A DNA stretch of 64,000 nt from Mesorhizobium sp. GbtcB19 (GCF_019091085.1 NZ_JAGXJY010000003.1:430571-494570); one strand, 5' to 3'; shown: positions 35,492 to 46,771, counted from the stretch's first letter. Program-made: numbers and translations. The notes: generated by a model from the sequence alone, not told the origin.

Positions 35492-36311
35492 GCTTGGCAA
35501 CTCCGGAAGCCACCCGTTCCGGGTGGGTGAAAATATCGAAATCGTCGCCGCGCACCAGCGCGACCAGTGTCATGCCGGCGGCATCCGCCGTGCGGATGGC
35601 GAGCGCCGTCGGCGCCGAAACCGCCATGATGATCGCGGCGCCGATCGCGGCGGTCTTCTGCACCATCTCGACGGAGACGCGCGAGGTCACCACCACGGCG
35701 CCGCTCGAACCCTCGATGCCAGCCTTGGCCAGCGCGCCGGCGAGCTTGTCCAGTGCGTTGTGGCGGCCGACATCCTCGCGCGCCATCACGATGCCCTTGC
35801 CAGGCACGTAGAAACCCGCCGCATGCACCGCGCCGGTCTCGGCGTGCAGCGGCTGAACCTTCGACAGCAGCCGGACGGCGCTGGTGACGTCTTTTGCCTG
35901 AAGCGTAAGTCGTGACGCACCAACCGCGTCGACCGAGCGCATCGCTTCCTCGATGGATTCGATGCCGCACAAGCCGCAGCCGACCGGCCCGGCAAGGCGA
36001 CGCCGCCGCGCCTGGAAGCGCGTGTTGGCCTGATCCTTCAGCCTGATCTGGATGTCGATGCCGGCGCCGAGATCCTCGACCTCGATCGCCTCGATCTCCT
36101 TTGGATCGGCAATGACGCCTTCCGTCAGCGAGAAACCAAGCGCGAAATCCTCGAAATCGGCCGGGCTCGCCATCATCACCGCATGAGTGGTGCCGGCAAA
36201 GGAGAATGCCACCGGCGTCTCCTCCGGCACCATGCGGTTCGCGGCGGCCGTGCCGCCGGCGCGATGCGCCAGCCGCGAGATTTGCGTCGTGGCTTTGCGC
36301 CGCGCGGTCAA
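35481..36311 (-). CDS. fdhD: formate dehydrogenase accessory sulfurtransferase (FdhD/FdsC)
   Basis: A 276-residue protein that delivers sulfur to the bis-MGD molybdenum cofactor of formate dehydrogenase. The cysteine motif CGLCG (GCGLCGIESIEEAM) is the sulfur-carrying CxxC loop, and VPEETPVAFSF and AREDVGRHNALDKLAG are conserved family segments. The start is TTG 36311, two bases after the fdsA stop, with GGAG six bases upstream. Starting at the internal Met before VPEETP would remove a conserved strand. It corresponds to fdsC in other organisms. Confidence 0.94.
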   Translation of the reverse strand: MTARRKATTQISRLAHRAGGTAAANRMVPEETPVAFSFAGTTHAVMMASPADFEDFALGFSLTEGVIADPKEIEAIEVEDLGAGIDIQIRLKDQANTRFQARRRRLAGPVGCGLCGIESIEEAMRSVDAVGASRLTLQAKDVTSAVRLLSKVQPLHAETGAVHAAGFYVPGKGIVMAREDVGRHNALDKLAGALAKAGIEGSSGAVVVTSRVSVEMVQKTAAIGAAIIMAVSAPTALAIRTADAAGMTLVALVRGDDFDIFTHPERVASGVAKHVA

Positions 36312-36313
36312 GG

Positions 36314-39226
36314 CTACTCCGCCGCCGCCAGCGGTGCGATACGACGGCTGTGTTTCGCCTGTTCGTTATAGTCCTTCTGCCAGTCGGTCGGGCCGTTGGA
36401 CGGCGCCACCTGCACGGCGGTGACCTTGTATTCCGGACAGTTGGTCGCCCAGTCCGAGAAATCGGTGGTGATCACGTTGGCCTGCGTGTCCGGGTGGTGG
36501 AAGGTCGTGTAGACGACCCCCGGCGAAACGCGGTCGGTGATCAGCGCGCGCAGCGTGGTCTCGCCGGAGCGGCTGGCCAGCCGCACCCAGTCGCCTTCGC
36601 GCACGCCGCGGACCTCGGCGTCATGCGGGTGGATCTCCAGCCGGTCCTCGGCATGCCACGTGACGTTCTCGGTGCGCCTGGTCTGCGCGCCGACATTGTA
36701 CTGGGACAGGATACGGCCGGTGGTGAGCAGCAGCGGATAGCGCGGACCGGTCCGCTCGTCCGTCGCCACATATTCGGTGCGGATGAACTTACCCTTGCCG
36801 CGCACGAAGCCGTCGACATGCATGATCGGCGTGCCGAGCGGCGCCTTGTCGTTGCAGGGCCACTGCACCGAGCCGACGCGGTCGAGCAGCTCGAACGAGA
36901 CGTTGGCGAAGCTCGGCGTCGTCTTGGCGATCTCGTCCATGATCTCAGACGGATGCGTGTAGTTCCAGTCGAGCCCGATGGCGCGGGCAAGCTCCTGCGT
37001 CGCTTCCCAGTCGGCATAGCGCGCCTTCGGTTCGATGACCTTGCGCACCATGTTGATGCGGCGCTCGGCATTGGTGAAGGTGCCGTCTTTCTCCAGGAAG
37101 GTCGAACCCGGCAGGAAGACATGCGCGTAGTTCGCCGTCTCGTTGAGGAAGAGGTCGTGCACGACCACGCATTCCATCGCGGCGAGGCCGCCGGCGACAT
37201 GCTTGGTGTCGGGATCGGACTGCAGGATGTCCTCGCCCTGGATGTAGATGCCCTTGAACGAGCCGTCGACGGCGGCGTCCAGCATGTTGGGGATGCGCAG
37301 GCCGGGCTCGTCGTCCAGCTTCACGCCCCACAGGCTCTCATAGATGTCGCGCACGGCTTCGCCGGAGATGTGGCGGTAGCCCGGCAGCTCATGCGGGAAC
37401 GAGCCCATGTCGCACGAGCCCTGCACATTGTTCTGCCCGCGCAGCGGGTTCACGCCGACGCCGGGACGGCCGATATTGCCGGTGGCCATGGCCAGGTTGG
37501 CGATCGCGATCACCGTGGTCGAGCCCTGGCTGTGCTCGGTGACGCCGAGGCCGTAATAGATCGCGCCGTTGCCGCCCTTGGCGTACATGCGCGCGGCACC
37601 CCGGATCAGTTCGGGGTCGACGCCTGACAGCTTGCCGACGGTCTCGGGGCTGTTCTCCGGCAGGGCGACGAAGGACGCCCAGTCCTGGAACTCGGCCCAG
37701 TCGCAGCGCTCGCGCACGAAGGCTTCGTTGTAGAGGCCCTCGGTGACGATGACATGCGCCAGCGCCGTCAGCACCGCCACATTGGTGCCGGGCTTCAGCG
37801 GCAGGTGATAATCGGCCTCGACATGCGCCGATTTGACCATCTCGGTGCGGCGCGGATCGAGCACGATCAGCTTGGCGCCCTGGCGCAGCCGCTTCTTCAG
37901 CCGCGAGGCGAACACCGGATGGGCGGAAGCCGGATTGGCGCCGATGATCACGGCGACGTCGGTGAACTCGACCGAATCGAAATCCTGCGTGCCGGCCGAA
38001 GTGCCATAGGTCTGGCCGAGGCCGTAGCCGGTCGGCGAATGGCAGACGCGGGCGCAGGTATCGACATTGTTGTTGCGGAAGCCCTGCCGCACCAGCTTCT
38101 GGACGAGGTAGGTTTCCTCGTTGGTGCAGCGCGAGGAGGTAATGCCGCCGATGGCGGTGCGTCCATACTGATACTGGATGCGGCGGAATTCCTTCGCCGT
38201 ATGGGCGATAGCCTCTTCCCAGCTCACTTCGCGCCACGGATCGGAGATCTTCTCGCGGATCATCGGCGACAGGATGCGGTCCTGGTGCGTGGCGTAACCA
38301 TAGGCGAAGCGGCCCTTGACGCAGCTATGGCCGTGGTTCGCCTTGCCGTCCTTGTAAGGCATCATGCGGATGACCTCGTCATCCTTGACCTCGGCCTTGA
38401 ACGAGCAGCCGACGCCGCAATAGGCGCAGGTGGTGACCGCCGAGCGCTCCGGCATGCCCTTTTCGAGCACGGTCTTCTCGCGCAGCGCGTCGGTCGGGCA
38501 GGCCTGAACGCAGGCGCCGCAGGACACGCATTCCGAAGCGATGAAATCCTCATGCATGCCGGCGACCATGCGCGATTCGAAGCCGCGGCCCTCGATGGTC
38601 AGCGCGAAGGTGCCCTGCACCTCTTCGCAAGCGCGCACGCAGCGCGAGCAGACGATGCACTGCGCCGGATCGTAGGTGAAATACGGGTTGGATTCGTCGC
38701 GGGCGATGTAATCGACAGCCAAAGAGCCATGGCCGGGCGCCACGCCGCCCTCATCCTTGACGTGGTTGCGGCCCTCGACGCCGTAACGGTTTTCGGTCAG
38801 GCCGACGGACTTCGCCACAACGTCGAACTCGCTGGCGCCGGTCCCGGCCTTCTCGTTCCAGCCGCTCGGATGGTCGGAGACATAGAGCTCCATGACACCG
38901 CGGCGGATGGCGTCGAGCCGGTCCGACTGCGTGCGCACCACCATGCCTTCGCCGACCGGCGTCGTGCAGGAGGCCGGCGTGCCGCCGCGTCCTTCGATCT
39001 CGACAAGGCAGACGCGGCAGGAGCCGAACGAGTCCAGCATGTCGGTGGCGCAGAGCTTCGGGATCTCGACCCCGCCTTCCATCGCCGCGCGCATGATCGA
39101 AGTGCCTTCCGGCACGGTGATGCTTTGCCCGTCGACGGTCAGCGTGACTTGCTTGGTCGCCTTCGACTCCGGCGTTCCGTAGTCGATCTCTTCGATGAGT
39201 GTCGGGAAGTCGGCCTTGATGTTCAT
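36314..39226 (-). CDS. fdsA: NAD-dependent formate dehydrogenase, molybdenum alpha subunit
   Basis: A 970-residue catalytic subunit that oxidises formate to CO2 in the cytoplasm. In order it carries a [2Fe-2S] domain (C59, C70, C73, C87), a His-cysteine-type region, two 4Fe-4S motifs (CIVCSRCVRAC at 190-200, CVSCGACVQAC at 233-243) and the Mo-domain cluster (CAYCGVGC from 267). The molybdopterin domain has Mo-ligand C395 with neighbouring H396 (RVCHSPTG). A cysteine, not selenocysteine, is used. It is the third gene of the operon, 10 bases after fdsB. Electrons pass through the clusters to FMN in FdsB and on to NAD. Confidence 0.97.
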   Translation of the reverse strand: MNIKADFPTLIEEIDYGTPESKATKQVTLTVDGQSITVPEGTSIMRAAMEGGVEIPKLCATDMLDSFGSCRVCLVEIEGRGGTPASCTTPVGEGMVVRTQSDRLDAIRRGVMELYVSDHPSGWNEKAGTGASEFDVVAKSVGLTENRYGVEGRNHVKDEGGVAPGHGSLAVDYIARDESNPYFTYDPAQCIVCSRCVRACEEVQGTFALTIEGRGFESRMVAGMHEDFIASECVSCGACVQACPTDALREKTVLEKGMPERSAVTTCAYCGVGCSFKAEVKDDEVIRMMPYKDGKANHGHSCVKGRFAYGYATHQDRILSPMIREKISDPWREVSWEEAIAHTAKEFRRIQYQYGRTAIGGITSSRCTNEETYLVQKLVRQGFRNNNVDTCARVCHSPTGYGLGQTYGTSAGTQDFDSVEFTDVAVIIGANPASAHPVFASRLKKRLRQGAKLIVLDPRRTEMVKSAHVEADYHLPLKPGTNVAVLTALAHVIVTEGLYNEAFVRERCDWAEFQDWASFVALPENSPETVGKLSGVDPELIRGAARMYAKGGNGAIYYGLGVTEHSQGSTTVIAIANLAMATGNIGRPGVGVNPLRGQNNVQGSCDMGSFPHELPGYRHISGEAVRDIYESLWGVKLDDEPGLRIPNMLDAAVDGSFKGIYIQGEDILQSDPDTKHVAGGLAAMECVVVHDLFLNETANYAHVFLPGSTFLEKDGTFTNAERRINMVRKVIEPKARYADWEATQELARAIGLDWNYTHPSEIMDEIAKTTPSFANVSFELLDRVGSVQWPCNDKAPLGTPIMHVDGFVRGKGKFIRTEYVATDERTGPRYPLLLTTGRILSQYNVGAQTRRTENVTWHAEDRLEIHPHDAEVRGVREGDWVRLASRSGETTLRALITDRVSPGVVYTTFHHPDTQANVITTDFSDWATNCPEYKVTAVQVAPSNGPTDWQKDYNEQAKHSRRIAPLAAAE

Positions 39227-39236
39227 CTGCCAGCTC

Positions 39237-40789
<1,553 letters not shown>

Positions 40790-40793
<4 letters not shown>

Positions 40794-41269
40794 GAACGTA
40801 CCTCCGCGACGATCTCTTCGATCTTTTCGTCATCGAGCCGGCCGATGACTTCGCCGTCCAGCATTGCCGACGGCGAGCAGGCGCAAAGCCCGAGGCAGTA
40901 GACCGGTTCCAGTGTAACCGATCCGTCGCGAGTGGTCTCGTGGAAATCGATGCCGAGCAGCTGCTTGACCTTGGCCGCGACGGCATCCGAGCCCATCGAC
41001 TGGCAGGCTTCCGCCTGGCAGAGCTTGAGCACATGCCGGCCGGCGGGCTTGGCGCGGAAATCGTGATAGAAGCTGACGACGCCGTGCACCTCGGCCCGGG
41101 AAAGGTTCAGCCCATCGGCGATCACCGGCAACGCGTCCTTCGGAACGTGCCCGAACTCCTCCTGTATGCTGTGCAGGATCGGCAGCAGCGGGCCTTCGAG
41201 ACCCTTCATCTCGTCAATGATCGCCGCGGTGCGCGACGAGATCTCGGTACTTGCGGCCTGCATGGGCAT
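40790..41269 (-). CDS. fdsG: NAD-dependent formate dehydrogenase, gamma subunit
   Basis: A 159-residue NuoE-like thioredoxin-fold subunit holding one [2Fe-2S] cluster: cysteines in CQAEACQSMG and YCLGLCACSP. The helical N-terminus includes LLPILHSIQEEFGHVP. ATG 41269 was chosen, with GGAGGG 7 bases upstream; ATG 41263 is possible and the frame is open to 41359 without support. It is the first gene of the fds operon, transcribed from the region between it and the LysR gene. Confidence 0.94.
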
Positions 41270-41422
41270 GCAGCGCCCTCCCTGGGTCGTGGCATCCAAC
41301 CATATATATGTCGCCCAAGCTCCGTAGCGATTCTGGGGCAACGACATGGATGGACGCAATATCGCTAAGTCCTTACGAAATCAGAGGAAACCTCCGAAAT
41401 CAATAAAGCGGTTTCGTTGCTT

Positions 41423-41439
41423 GATAGAAATTTTCTATC
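41423..41439. promoter_or_regulatory. Candidate LysR-regulator site upstream of fdsG
   Basis: GATAGAAA-T-TTTCTATC is a perfect 8-base-arm palindrome centred at 41431. It lies between the end of the LysR gene and fdsG, about 160 bases upstream of fdsG. It is AT-rich in a GC-rich gap and fits a LysR-type dyad. Direct binding by the neighbouring regulator is inference. Confidence 0.55.
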
Positions 41440-41466
41440 GAAACGCGGCAACGCGCAACGTCTAGC

Positions 41467-42366
41467 CTAGCGATGGGCGCGGAAATCGTCCGCCAGCGCC
41501 ATCGCCTCGTCAAGCAGCGCCTGCACCAAAGGCGTGTGCGGCTCGCGCGGCGCCGCCACCAGCCCGACGGTGTGGCTGGCGTCCGGCTCGACGATCGGGA
41601 TCGCCCGGATCGGTTCGGAAAAGCCGAATGTTTCCGCCAGGTTGAGCGGCATGATCGACGACCATTTGCCGGTCCTGATATGCGAGAACAGCACGATCAT
41701 CGAATTGGATTCCAGCGTCGGCCGCACCTGCACGCCGGCTTCCGCCAGATGCTGGTCGATGATGCGGCGGTTCTGCATGTCCGGCGTCAGCAGGCAGAGC
41801 GGCAGCTGGCTGATCTCCGCCCACGTCACTTTGTCGCGGTCGGAATAGGGGTTCCCCATCGCCGTGATCAGCTGGTAGCGCTCGTCATAGAGGGGAACGC
41901 TGGTCACCCGCCCGAGCGGCTCGTTGTCCAGATAGGTGATGCCGGCATCGACATCGAAATTGCCGAGCAGCGACAGCACCTCGATCGAAGTCCGCGACAG
42001 GATCGAGAAGGTGACGCCCGGATGCTTTTCGCGGAACGGCGTCGTCAGCCGGGCCACCATGGCCAAGGCGGTGGGGACCGCTGCGATGCGGATACGGCCG
42101 GCAAGGCCATGCCGCGCCGCCCGCATTTCCTCGCGCATCGTCCTTGAATCGCCGACGATGCGCCGCGCCCAGCCCAGCACCTGCATGCCTTCCGGCGTCA
42201 GGCCCTGGAAGCGCGAGCCGCGCAGCACCAGCATGACGCCGAGCTGCTCCTCGAGCTGCTTGATGCCGGCCGACAGCGTCGGCTGCGTGACGCCGCACAC
42301 CTCGGCCGCGCGGCCGAAATGCTCCTCCTTGGCGAGAGCGATGAAGAATTCGAGCTTGTCGATCAT
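41467..42366 (-). CDS. LysR-family regulator of the fds operon
   Basis: A 299-residue LysR protein. The HTH is LEFFIALAKEEHFGRAAEVCGVTQPTLSAGIKQLEEQLG. The effector domain (about 90-295) includes RIRIAAVPTALAMVARL and the late DASHTVGLVAAPREP. It is encoded in the same direction immediately before fdsGBACD, as fdsR is in other bacteria. A formate or molybdate response is likely but not visible in the sequence. The 100-base gap with the palindrome at 41423 separates it from the structural genes. Confidence 0.88.
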   Translation of the reverse strand: MIDKLEFFIALAKEEHFGRAAEVCGVTQPTLSAGIKQLEEQLGVMLVLRGSRFQGLTPEGMQVLGWARRIVGDSRTMREEMRAARHGLAGRIRIAAVPTALAMVARLTTPFREKHPGVTFSILSRTSIEVLSLLGNFDVDAGITYLDNEPLGRVTSVPLYDERYQLITAMGNPYSDRDKVTWAEISQLPLCLLTPDMQNRRIIDQHLAEAGVQVRPTLESNSMIVLFSHIRTGKWSSIMPLNLAETFGFSEPIRAIPIVEPDASHTVGLVAAPREPHTPLVQALLDEAMALADDFRAHR

Positions 42367-42452
42367 CGCCGCAAACTATCGGGCGCCGGAGGCCCGCGCC
42401 AGATGGGCCGATCCACACAAACCCAATCTCGACGGCAGCCCGGAAATCGAGG

Positions 42453-42831
42453 CTATTTATCCACCAGATTGAGGATGTTGCCGTCCGGATCCTTGAACCA
42501 GGCGACCTTCATGCCGTAGCCGACATGGATATCGCCCTCGAGCGTCAGGCCGGGCATCTCATAATGCTCGAAGGTGACGCCTTTCGACTTCAGCGATTTG
42601 ACGATGGGTTCGATCTCGTCGCCGACCGTCCAGGTCAGCGCCGTCGCCTTGTTCGTGCCGGCAAAATTGCGAATGATAGACATTGATGACTGTGTCGCCG
42701 CTCTTGTAGACGACTAGTTCCTCGCCCATGTCGTCCACCTGCTTGAGGCCCAGCGTGCCTTCATAGAAGGCCTTTGCCTTTCCCAGGTCCTTGGCTGCGA
42801 GATTGGCCGTCGCGTTGCTGTTCTCGAGCAT
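42453..42831 (-). pseudogene. VOC-family protein gene broken by a one-base frameshift
   Basis: Two overlapping frames each encode half of one glyoxalase-like protein. The first part runs from ATG 42831 (LGKAKAFYEGTLGLKQVDDMG) to SQF. The second continues with FAGTNKATALTWTV to GNILNLVDK and the stop at 42453. Removing one base of the AAAA run at 42663-42666 (T-run on the coding strand) joins SQF directly to AGTNK and restores a VOC domain of about 125 residues. Either the gene is recently inactivated or this is a homopolymer sequencing error. Its neighbours are the LysR regulator and mrp. Confidence 0.8.
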
Positions 42832-43005
42832 GACCGTCTCCTTCCCGGATCGTGGTGTCGCCGCTCATGTCACCGAAATAGGGCGCACCGGCCGTCTGGC
42901 CATGCGCAAGCCGGGAAACTGCCGGCCCTGGGACGCCATTATCCGGTAAATCCGACACCAGCCGCCGTTTTCCGGGGCACGCCGGGCGAGCCGTTGCGCC
43001 ACGGC

Positions 43006-43033
43006 TTGGTTCCGGCGGGAAACTACACTATCT
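43006..43033 (+). promoter_or_regulatory. Possible promoter of mrp
   Basis: TTGGTT (43006-43011) and CTATCT (43028-43033) are 16 bases apart, 27 bases before the mrp start. This is close to the rhizobial CTTG-N17-CTATAT pattern but is a weak match. Confidence 0.3.
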
Positions 43034-43059
43034 GGAACGCCAAACGCCGAGGAAATGTC

Positions 43060-44232
43060 ATGACCGTCACCAAGGAATCCGTCATAGAGCGCCTGAAGAC
43101 GGTCAATGGGCCGGACTTCACCGGCAACATCGTCGATCTCGGCATGGTCTCGGAAATCTTCATCGCCGATGCCAAGGTGTTCTTCTCGATCACCGTCCCC
43201 GCCGCCCGCGCCCAGGAGCTGGAACCGTTGCGCGCCGCCGCCGAGCGCGCGGTGAAGGCCATACCGGGCGTCGCCAGCGCCGTCGTCGCTCTGACAGCCG
43301 AGAAGAAGGGCGGCGGCATGGAAGCGCCTGTGCCGCCGCGTCCGGCGGCACCGAGACCCGCGGCCCCGCAGCCGGCGCAGCGCCCAGCGCCACAGGCGCC
43401 GGCCTCGCACGGCCACGGCCGTCGCGGCGTGCCCGGCATCGACGCCATCATCGCGGTCGCCTCGGGCAAGGGCGGCGTCGGCAAATCGACCACCGCCGTC
43501 AACCTGGCGCTCGGCCTCGCCGCCAACGGCCTGAAGGTCGGCGTGCTCGATGCCGACATCTATGGCCCGTCGATGCCGCGGCTGCTCAACATCCATGGCC
43601 GGCCGCAAACCGTCGACGGCAAGATCCTGAAGCCGATGCAGAATTACGGCCTGAAGGTGATGTCGATGGGCTTCCTGGTCGACGAGGAGACGCCGATGAT
43701 CTGGCGCGGCCCGATGGTGATGTCGGCGCTGACCCAGATGCTGCGCGAGGTCGAATGGGGTCCGCTCGACGTGCTGGTGGTCGACATGCCGCCCGGCACC
43801 GGCGACGCCCAGCTCACCATGGCCCAGCAGGTGCCGCTCGCCGGCGCCGTCATCGTCTCGACGCCGCAGGACCTGGCGCTGATCGACGCCCGCAAGGGTC
43901 TCAACATGTTCAAGAAGGTCGACGTGCCGCTGCTCGGCATCGTCGAGAATATGAGCTACTTCCTCGCGCCCGACACCGGCAAGCGCTACGACATTTTCGG
44001 CCATGGCGGCGCGCGCCGCGAGGCCGAACGCCTTGGCGTCACCTTCCTCGGCGAGGTGCCGCTGGAAATGGGCATTCGCGAAAGCTCGGACGCCGGCGCG
44101 CCGGTCGTCGCCTCCAAGCCGGAAGGGGCCGAGGCGAAGATCTATCGCGACATCGCCACGAAGGTCTGGGATCGGGTCCAGGAAGAACGCGGCGCCGCCG
44201 AAGCCGCCGTGCCGAGCATCGTGTTCGAGTAA
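43060..44232 (+). CDS. mrp: Mrp/ApbC-family iron-sulfur cluster carrier ATPase
   Basis: A 390-residue P-loop protein. The N-terminal MIP18/DUF59 domain (about 5-85) is joined by a Pro/Ala-rich linker (about 88-118) to the ATPase. The deviant Walker A GKGGVGKS is at 136-143, followed by [10 protein letters not shown] and [13 protein letters not shown]. It transfers Fe-S clusters to apo-proteins. The CxxC usual in ApbC/NBP35 after ENMSYF is replaced by [12 protein letters not shown], a variant also known in alphaproteobacteria. ATG 43060 has GAGGAA upstream. Confidence 0.94.
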   Translation: MTVTKESVIERLKTVNGPDFTGNIVDLGMVSEIFIADAKVFFSITVPAARAQELEPLRAAAERAVKAIPGVASAVVALTAEKKGGGMEAPVPPRPAAPRPAAPQPAQRPAPQAPASHGHGRRGVPGIDAIIAVASGKGGVGKSTTAVNLALGLAANGLKVGVLDADIYGPSMPRLLNIHGRPQTVDGKILKPMQNYGLKVMSMGFLVDEETPMIWRGPMVMSALTQMLREVEWGPLDVLVVDMPPGTGDAQLTMAQQVPLAGAVIVSTPQDLALIDARKGLNMFKKVDVPLLGIVENMSYFLAPDTGKRYDIFGHGGARREAERLGVTFLGEVPLEMGIRESSDAGAPVVASKPEGAEAKIYRDIATKVWDRVQEERGAAEAAVPSIVFE

Positions 44233-44242
44233 TCGCCGAAGC

Positions 44243-44346
44243 GGAGCGGTTCGCCGTTTCACCGAAACGGCGAACCGCTCCATCTCTTTGTTTTGACGCA
44301 ATTCCGGACGGAAAACCGCTACGCACTTTTCCTGGAATTGCTCTAG
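44243..44346. repeat. Palindromic repeat, family C copy 2 (inverted)
   Basis: In the reverse orientation this matches the element at 22819-22917: TAGAGCAATTCCAGGAAAAG, a GGAATTGCGTCAAAACAAAGAGAT-type core, then a perfect 16-bp hairpin (GAGCGGTTCGCCGTTT, CACCG loop). It fills the gap between the convergent mrp and CoxG-like genes. Its TAG is the stop codon of the CoxG-like gene. Confidence 0.85.
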
Positions 44347-44792
44347 GCGCCGACCTTCTCGCCGAATGTCGAGAAGAACTGCCCGGCCAGCTTCTTCGAC
44401 GTCGACTGGATCAGCCGGCTGCCGAGCTGCGCGATCTTGCCGCCGACCTCGGCCTTGGCGGCATATTTGAGCACCGTGGCATTCGGCCCGTCGGCGGTCA
44501 GGGTGACGTCGGCGCCGCCCTTGGCGAAGCCGGCAATGCCGCCCTTGCCTTCGCCCTGGATGGTGTAGGAATGCGGCGGCTTGAGGTTCTTCAGCGTGAC
44601 TTCGCCGTTGAAGGTCGCCTTGATCGGCCCGATCTTGAGCACCACGGTCGCCGCCATCTCGGTGGCCGAATTCTTTTCCAGGCTCTGGCAGCCGGGAATC
44701 GCCTCTTTCAGGATGTCAGGGTCGTTGAGGGCTTCCCACACTTTCTCGACGGGTGCGGCAATGTGTTCCTCGCCTTCGATCACCAAAGCCAT
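44343..44792 (-). CDS. CoxG-like SRPBCC protein (carbon monoxide dehydrogenase subunit G family)
   Basis: A 149-residue SRPBCC protein of the CoxG group. The pattern is [29 protein letters not shown], then [19 protein letters not shown] and [17 protein letters not shown]. CoxG proteins associate with molybdenum hydroxylases and may anchor them to the membrane. No coxSML genes are present here, so the partner is unknown. ATG 44792 was chosen rather than the TTG before it. The final codon and stop come from the palindromic repeat at 44243-44346. Confidence 0.85.
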   Translation of the reverse strand: MALVIEGEEHIAAPVEKVWEALNDPDILKEAIPGCQSLEKNSATEMAATVVLKIGPIKATFNGEVTLKNLKPPHSYTIQGEGKGGIAGFAKGGADVTLTADGPNATVLKYAAKAEVGGKIAQLGSRLIQSTSKKLAGQFFSTFGEKVGA

Positions 44793-44915
44793 CAAGACCT
44801 CCCCGATTTCTCGTTGTCGAGAGGTCGTAGCGCGCGCTCCCGGACAAGTCTATCGCACCAAAGTCCGGGTCTCGGCGCGCCTGCCTCTTGCTTGCATGAA
44901 CGCATTGTCATATCG

Positions 44916-44930
44916 ATTTGTCATACAAAT
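44916..44930. promoter_or_regulatory. Candidate GntR-type operator of the sugar-acid dehydratase gene
   Basis: ATTTGT-CAT-ACAAAT is a perfect palindrome of 6-base arms, similar to the TNGTNNNACNA sites of FadR-type GntR regulators. The TTGTCATA half is repeated in direct orientation at 44905-44912. It ends 12 bases before the start codon, suitable for repression. No GntR gene is adjacent. Confidence 0.45.
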
Positions 44931-44942
44931 ACGGAGACCACC

Positions 44943-46748
44943 ATGGCAGGCGCCCCCACCAGGAAGAAGAAATTTCGCTCGCAGGAGTGGTTCGACAACC
45001 CCGACAATCCGGGCATGACGGCGCTCTATCTCGAACGCTATCTGAACTACGGCCTGACCCGCGCCGAGCTGATGTCGGGCAAGCCGCTGATCGGCATCGC
45101 GCAGACCGGTTCCGACCTTTCGCCCTGCAACAGGCATCACCTCGAGCTCGCCAAGCGCGTGCGCGAAGGCATCGTCTCGATGGGCGGCATCCCCTTCGAG
45201 TTCCCGTGCCATCCGATCCAGGAGACCGGCAAGCGCCCGACCGCCTCGCTCGACCGCAACCTGGCTTATCTGAGCCTCGTCGAGGTGCTCTACGGCTATC
45301 CGCTCGACGGTGTCGTGCTCACCATCGGCTGCGACAAGACCACGCCGGCGCTGCTCATGGCGGCGGCCACCGTCAACATTCCGGCGATCGCGCTGTCAGT
45401 CGGCCCGATGCTGAACGGCTGGCACAAGGGCAAGCGCACCGGTTCCGGCACCATCGTCTGGGAATCCCGGCAAAGGCTCTCGGCCGGCGAGATCGACTAT
45501 GACGAGTTCATGGACATCGTCGCCTCCTCGGCGCCGTCGACCGGCTATTGCAACACCATGGGCACCGCCACGACGATGAACTCGCTGGCCGAGGCGCTCG
45601 GCATGCAGCTGCCGGGCTCGGCCGCCATTCCGGCGCCCTATCGCGAGCGCGGCCAGATCGCCTACGAGACCGGCAAGCGCATCGTCGACATGGTGCATGA
45701 GGACCTGAAGCCCTCCGACATCATGACGCGCCAGGCCTTCGAGAACGCCATCGTCGTCAACTCGGCGATCGGCGGCTCGACCAACGCGCCGATCCATCTC
45801 AACGCCATTGCCCGCCATCTCGGCGTTCCGCTCGACAATGACGACTGGCAGAAGATCGGCCTCAACGTGCCGCTGCTCGTCAACCTGCAGCCGACCGGCG
45901 AATACCTTGGCGAGGACTATCACCACGCCGGCGGCGTGCCGGCGGTCGTCGCCGAACTGATGAAGGGCGGCCTGCTGCCCCATCCCGACGCCATCACCGC
46001 CAACGGCAAGTCGATGGGCGACAATTGCCGGGATGCCGTCAACGAGAACCACGACGTCATCCACGGCGCCGACCAGCCGCTCAAGGCCAATGCCGGCTTC
46101 ATCAACCTCAAGGGCAATCTGTTCGATTCCGCCATCATGAAGACCAGCGGCATCTCGCCCGAATTCCGCCAGCGTTACCTCTCCAACCCGAACGATCCCG
46201 AGGCTTTCGAGGGCAACGCCATCGTCTTCGACGGGCCGGAGGATTACCACGCCCGCATCGACGATCCGGCGCAGGGCATCGACGAGCACACCATCCTGTT
46301 CATGCGCGGCGCCGGTCCGGTCGGCTATCCGGGCGGCGCCGAGGTGGTCAACATGCAGCCGCCGGCCTACCTGATCAAGAAGGGCATCCATTCGCTGGCC
46401 TGTATTGGCGATGGCCGCCAGTCCGGCACGTCAGGCTCGCCGTCGATCCTCAACGCCTCGCCGGAAGCCGCAATCGGCGGTGGCCTTGCGCTGCTCAAGA
46501 CCGGCGACCGCGTCCGCATCGACCTTAAGAAGGGCACGGCCAATATCCTCGTCAGCGACGAGGAGATCGCCAAGCGGCGCGCGGCGATAGAAGGCAATGG
46601 CGGCTATCACTATCCCAAGCACCAGACGCCGTGGCAGGAGATCCAGCGCGGCATGGTCGACCAGTTCTCGGCCGGCATGGTGCTGAAGCCCGCGGTGAAG
46701 TACCAGGACGTCGCGCATACCAGCGGCGTGCCGCGCGACAATCACTGA
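44943..46748 (+). CDS. sugar-acid dehydratase (IlvD/Edd family, L-arabonate/D-xylonate type)
   Basis: A 601-residue dehydratase. It is close in pattern to the Caulobacter xylonate and Rhizobium arabinonate dehydratases: [43 protein letters not shown] and [20 protein letters not shown]. The [2Fe-2S] ligands are C62, C130 and C203, a constant shift of three from the R. leguminosarum enzyme. The CDK lysine K132 matches the carbamylated metal-site lysine. It removes water from an aldonic acid to give the 2-keto-3-deoxy acid. ATG 44943 has GGAG upstream; the frame is open far into mrp but only as a shadow. No other sugar-acid genes are adjacent, so the substrate is unassigned. Confidence 0.92.
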   Translation: MAGAPTRKKKFRSQEWFDNPDNPGMTALYLERYLNYGLTRAELMSGKPLIGIAQTGSDLSPCNRHHLELAKRVREGIVSMGGIPFEFPCHPIQETGKRPTASLDRNLAYLSLVEVLYGYPLDGVVLTIGCDKTTPALLMAAATVNIPAIALSVGPMLNGWHKGKRTGSGTIVWESRQRLSAGEIDYDEFMDIVASSAPSTGYCNTMGTATTMNSLAEALGMQLPGSAAIPAPYRERGQIAYETGKRIVDMVHEDLKPSDIMTRQAFENAIVVNSAIGGSTNAPIHLNAIARHLGVPLDNDDWQKIGLNVPLLVNLQPTGEYLGEDYHHAGGVPAVVAELMKGGLLPHPDAITANGKSMGDNCRDAVNENHDVIHGADQPLKANAGFINLKGNLFDSAIMKTSGISPEFRQRYLSNPNDPEAFEGNAIVFDGPEDYHARIDDPAQGIDEHTILFMRGAGPVGYPGGAEVVNMQPPAYLIKKGIHSLACIGDGRQSGTSGSPSILNASPEAAIGGGLALLKTGDRVRIDLKKGTANILVSDEEIAKRRAAIEGNGGYHYPKHQTPWQEIQRGMVDQFSAGMVLKPAVKYQDVAHTSGVPRDNH

Positions 46749-46771
46749 TTGTCAGCCGCGCGAGAGCACAA

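Noticed and set aside
36314..39226. Selenocysteine in formate dehydrogenase
   Set aside because: The Mo-ligand position is encoded as cysteine (C395) and no in-frame TGA occurs.
42453..42831. Programmed frameshift in the VOC gene
   Set aside because: The slip site is a plain four-base run with no stimulatory structure, and VOC genes are not known to use recoding; mutation or sequencing error is simpler.
43755..46748. A 997-codon frame that would fuse part of mrp, the repeat and the sugar-acid dehydratase
   Set aside because: The dehydratase homology begins at ATG 44943 with GGAG upstream; the first 396 codons are a shadow of mrp and of a palindromic repeat.
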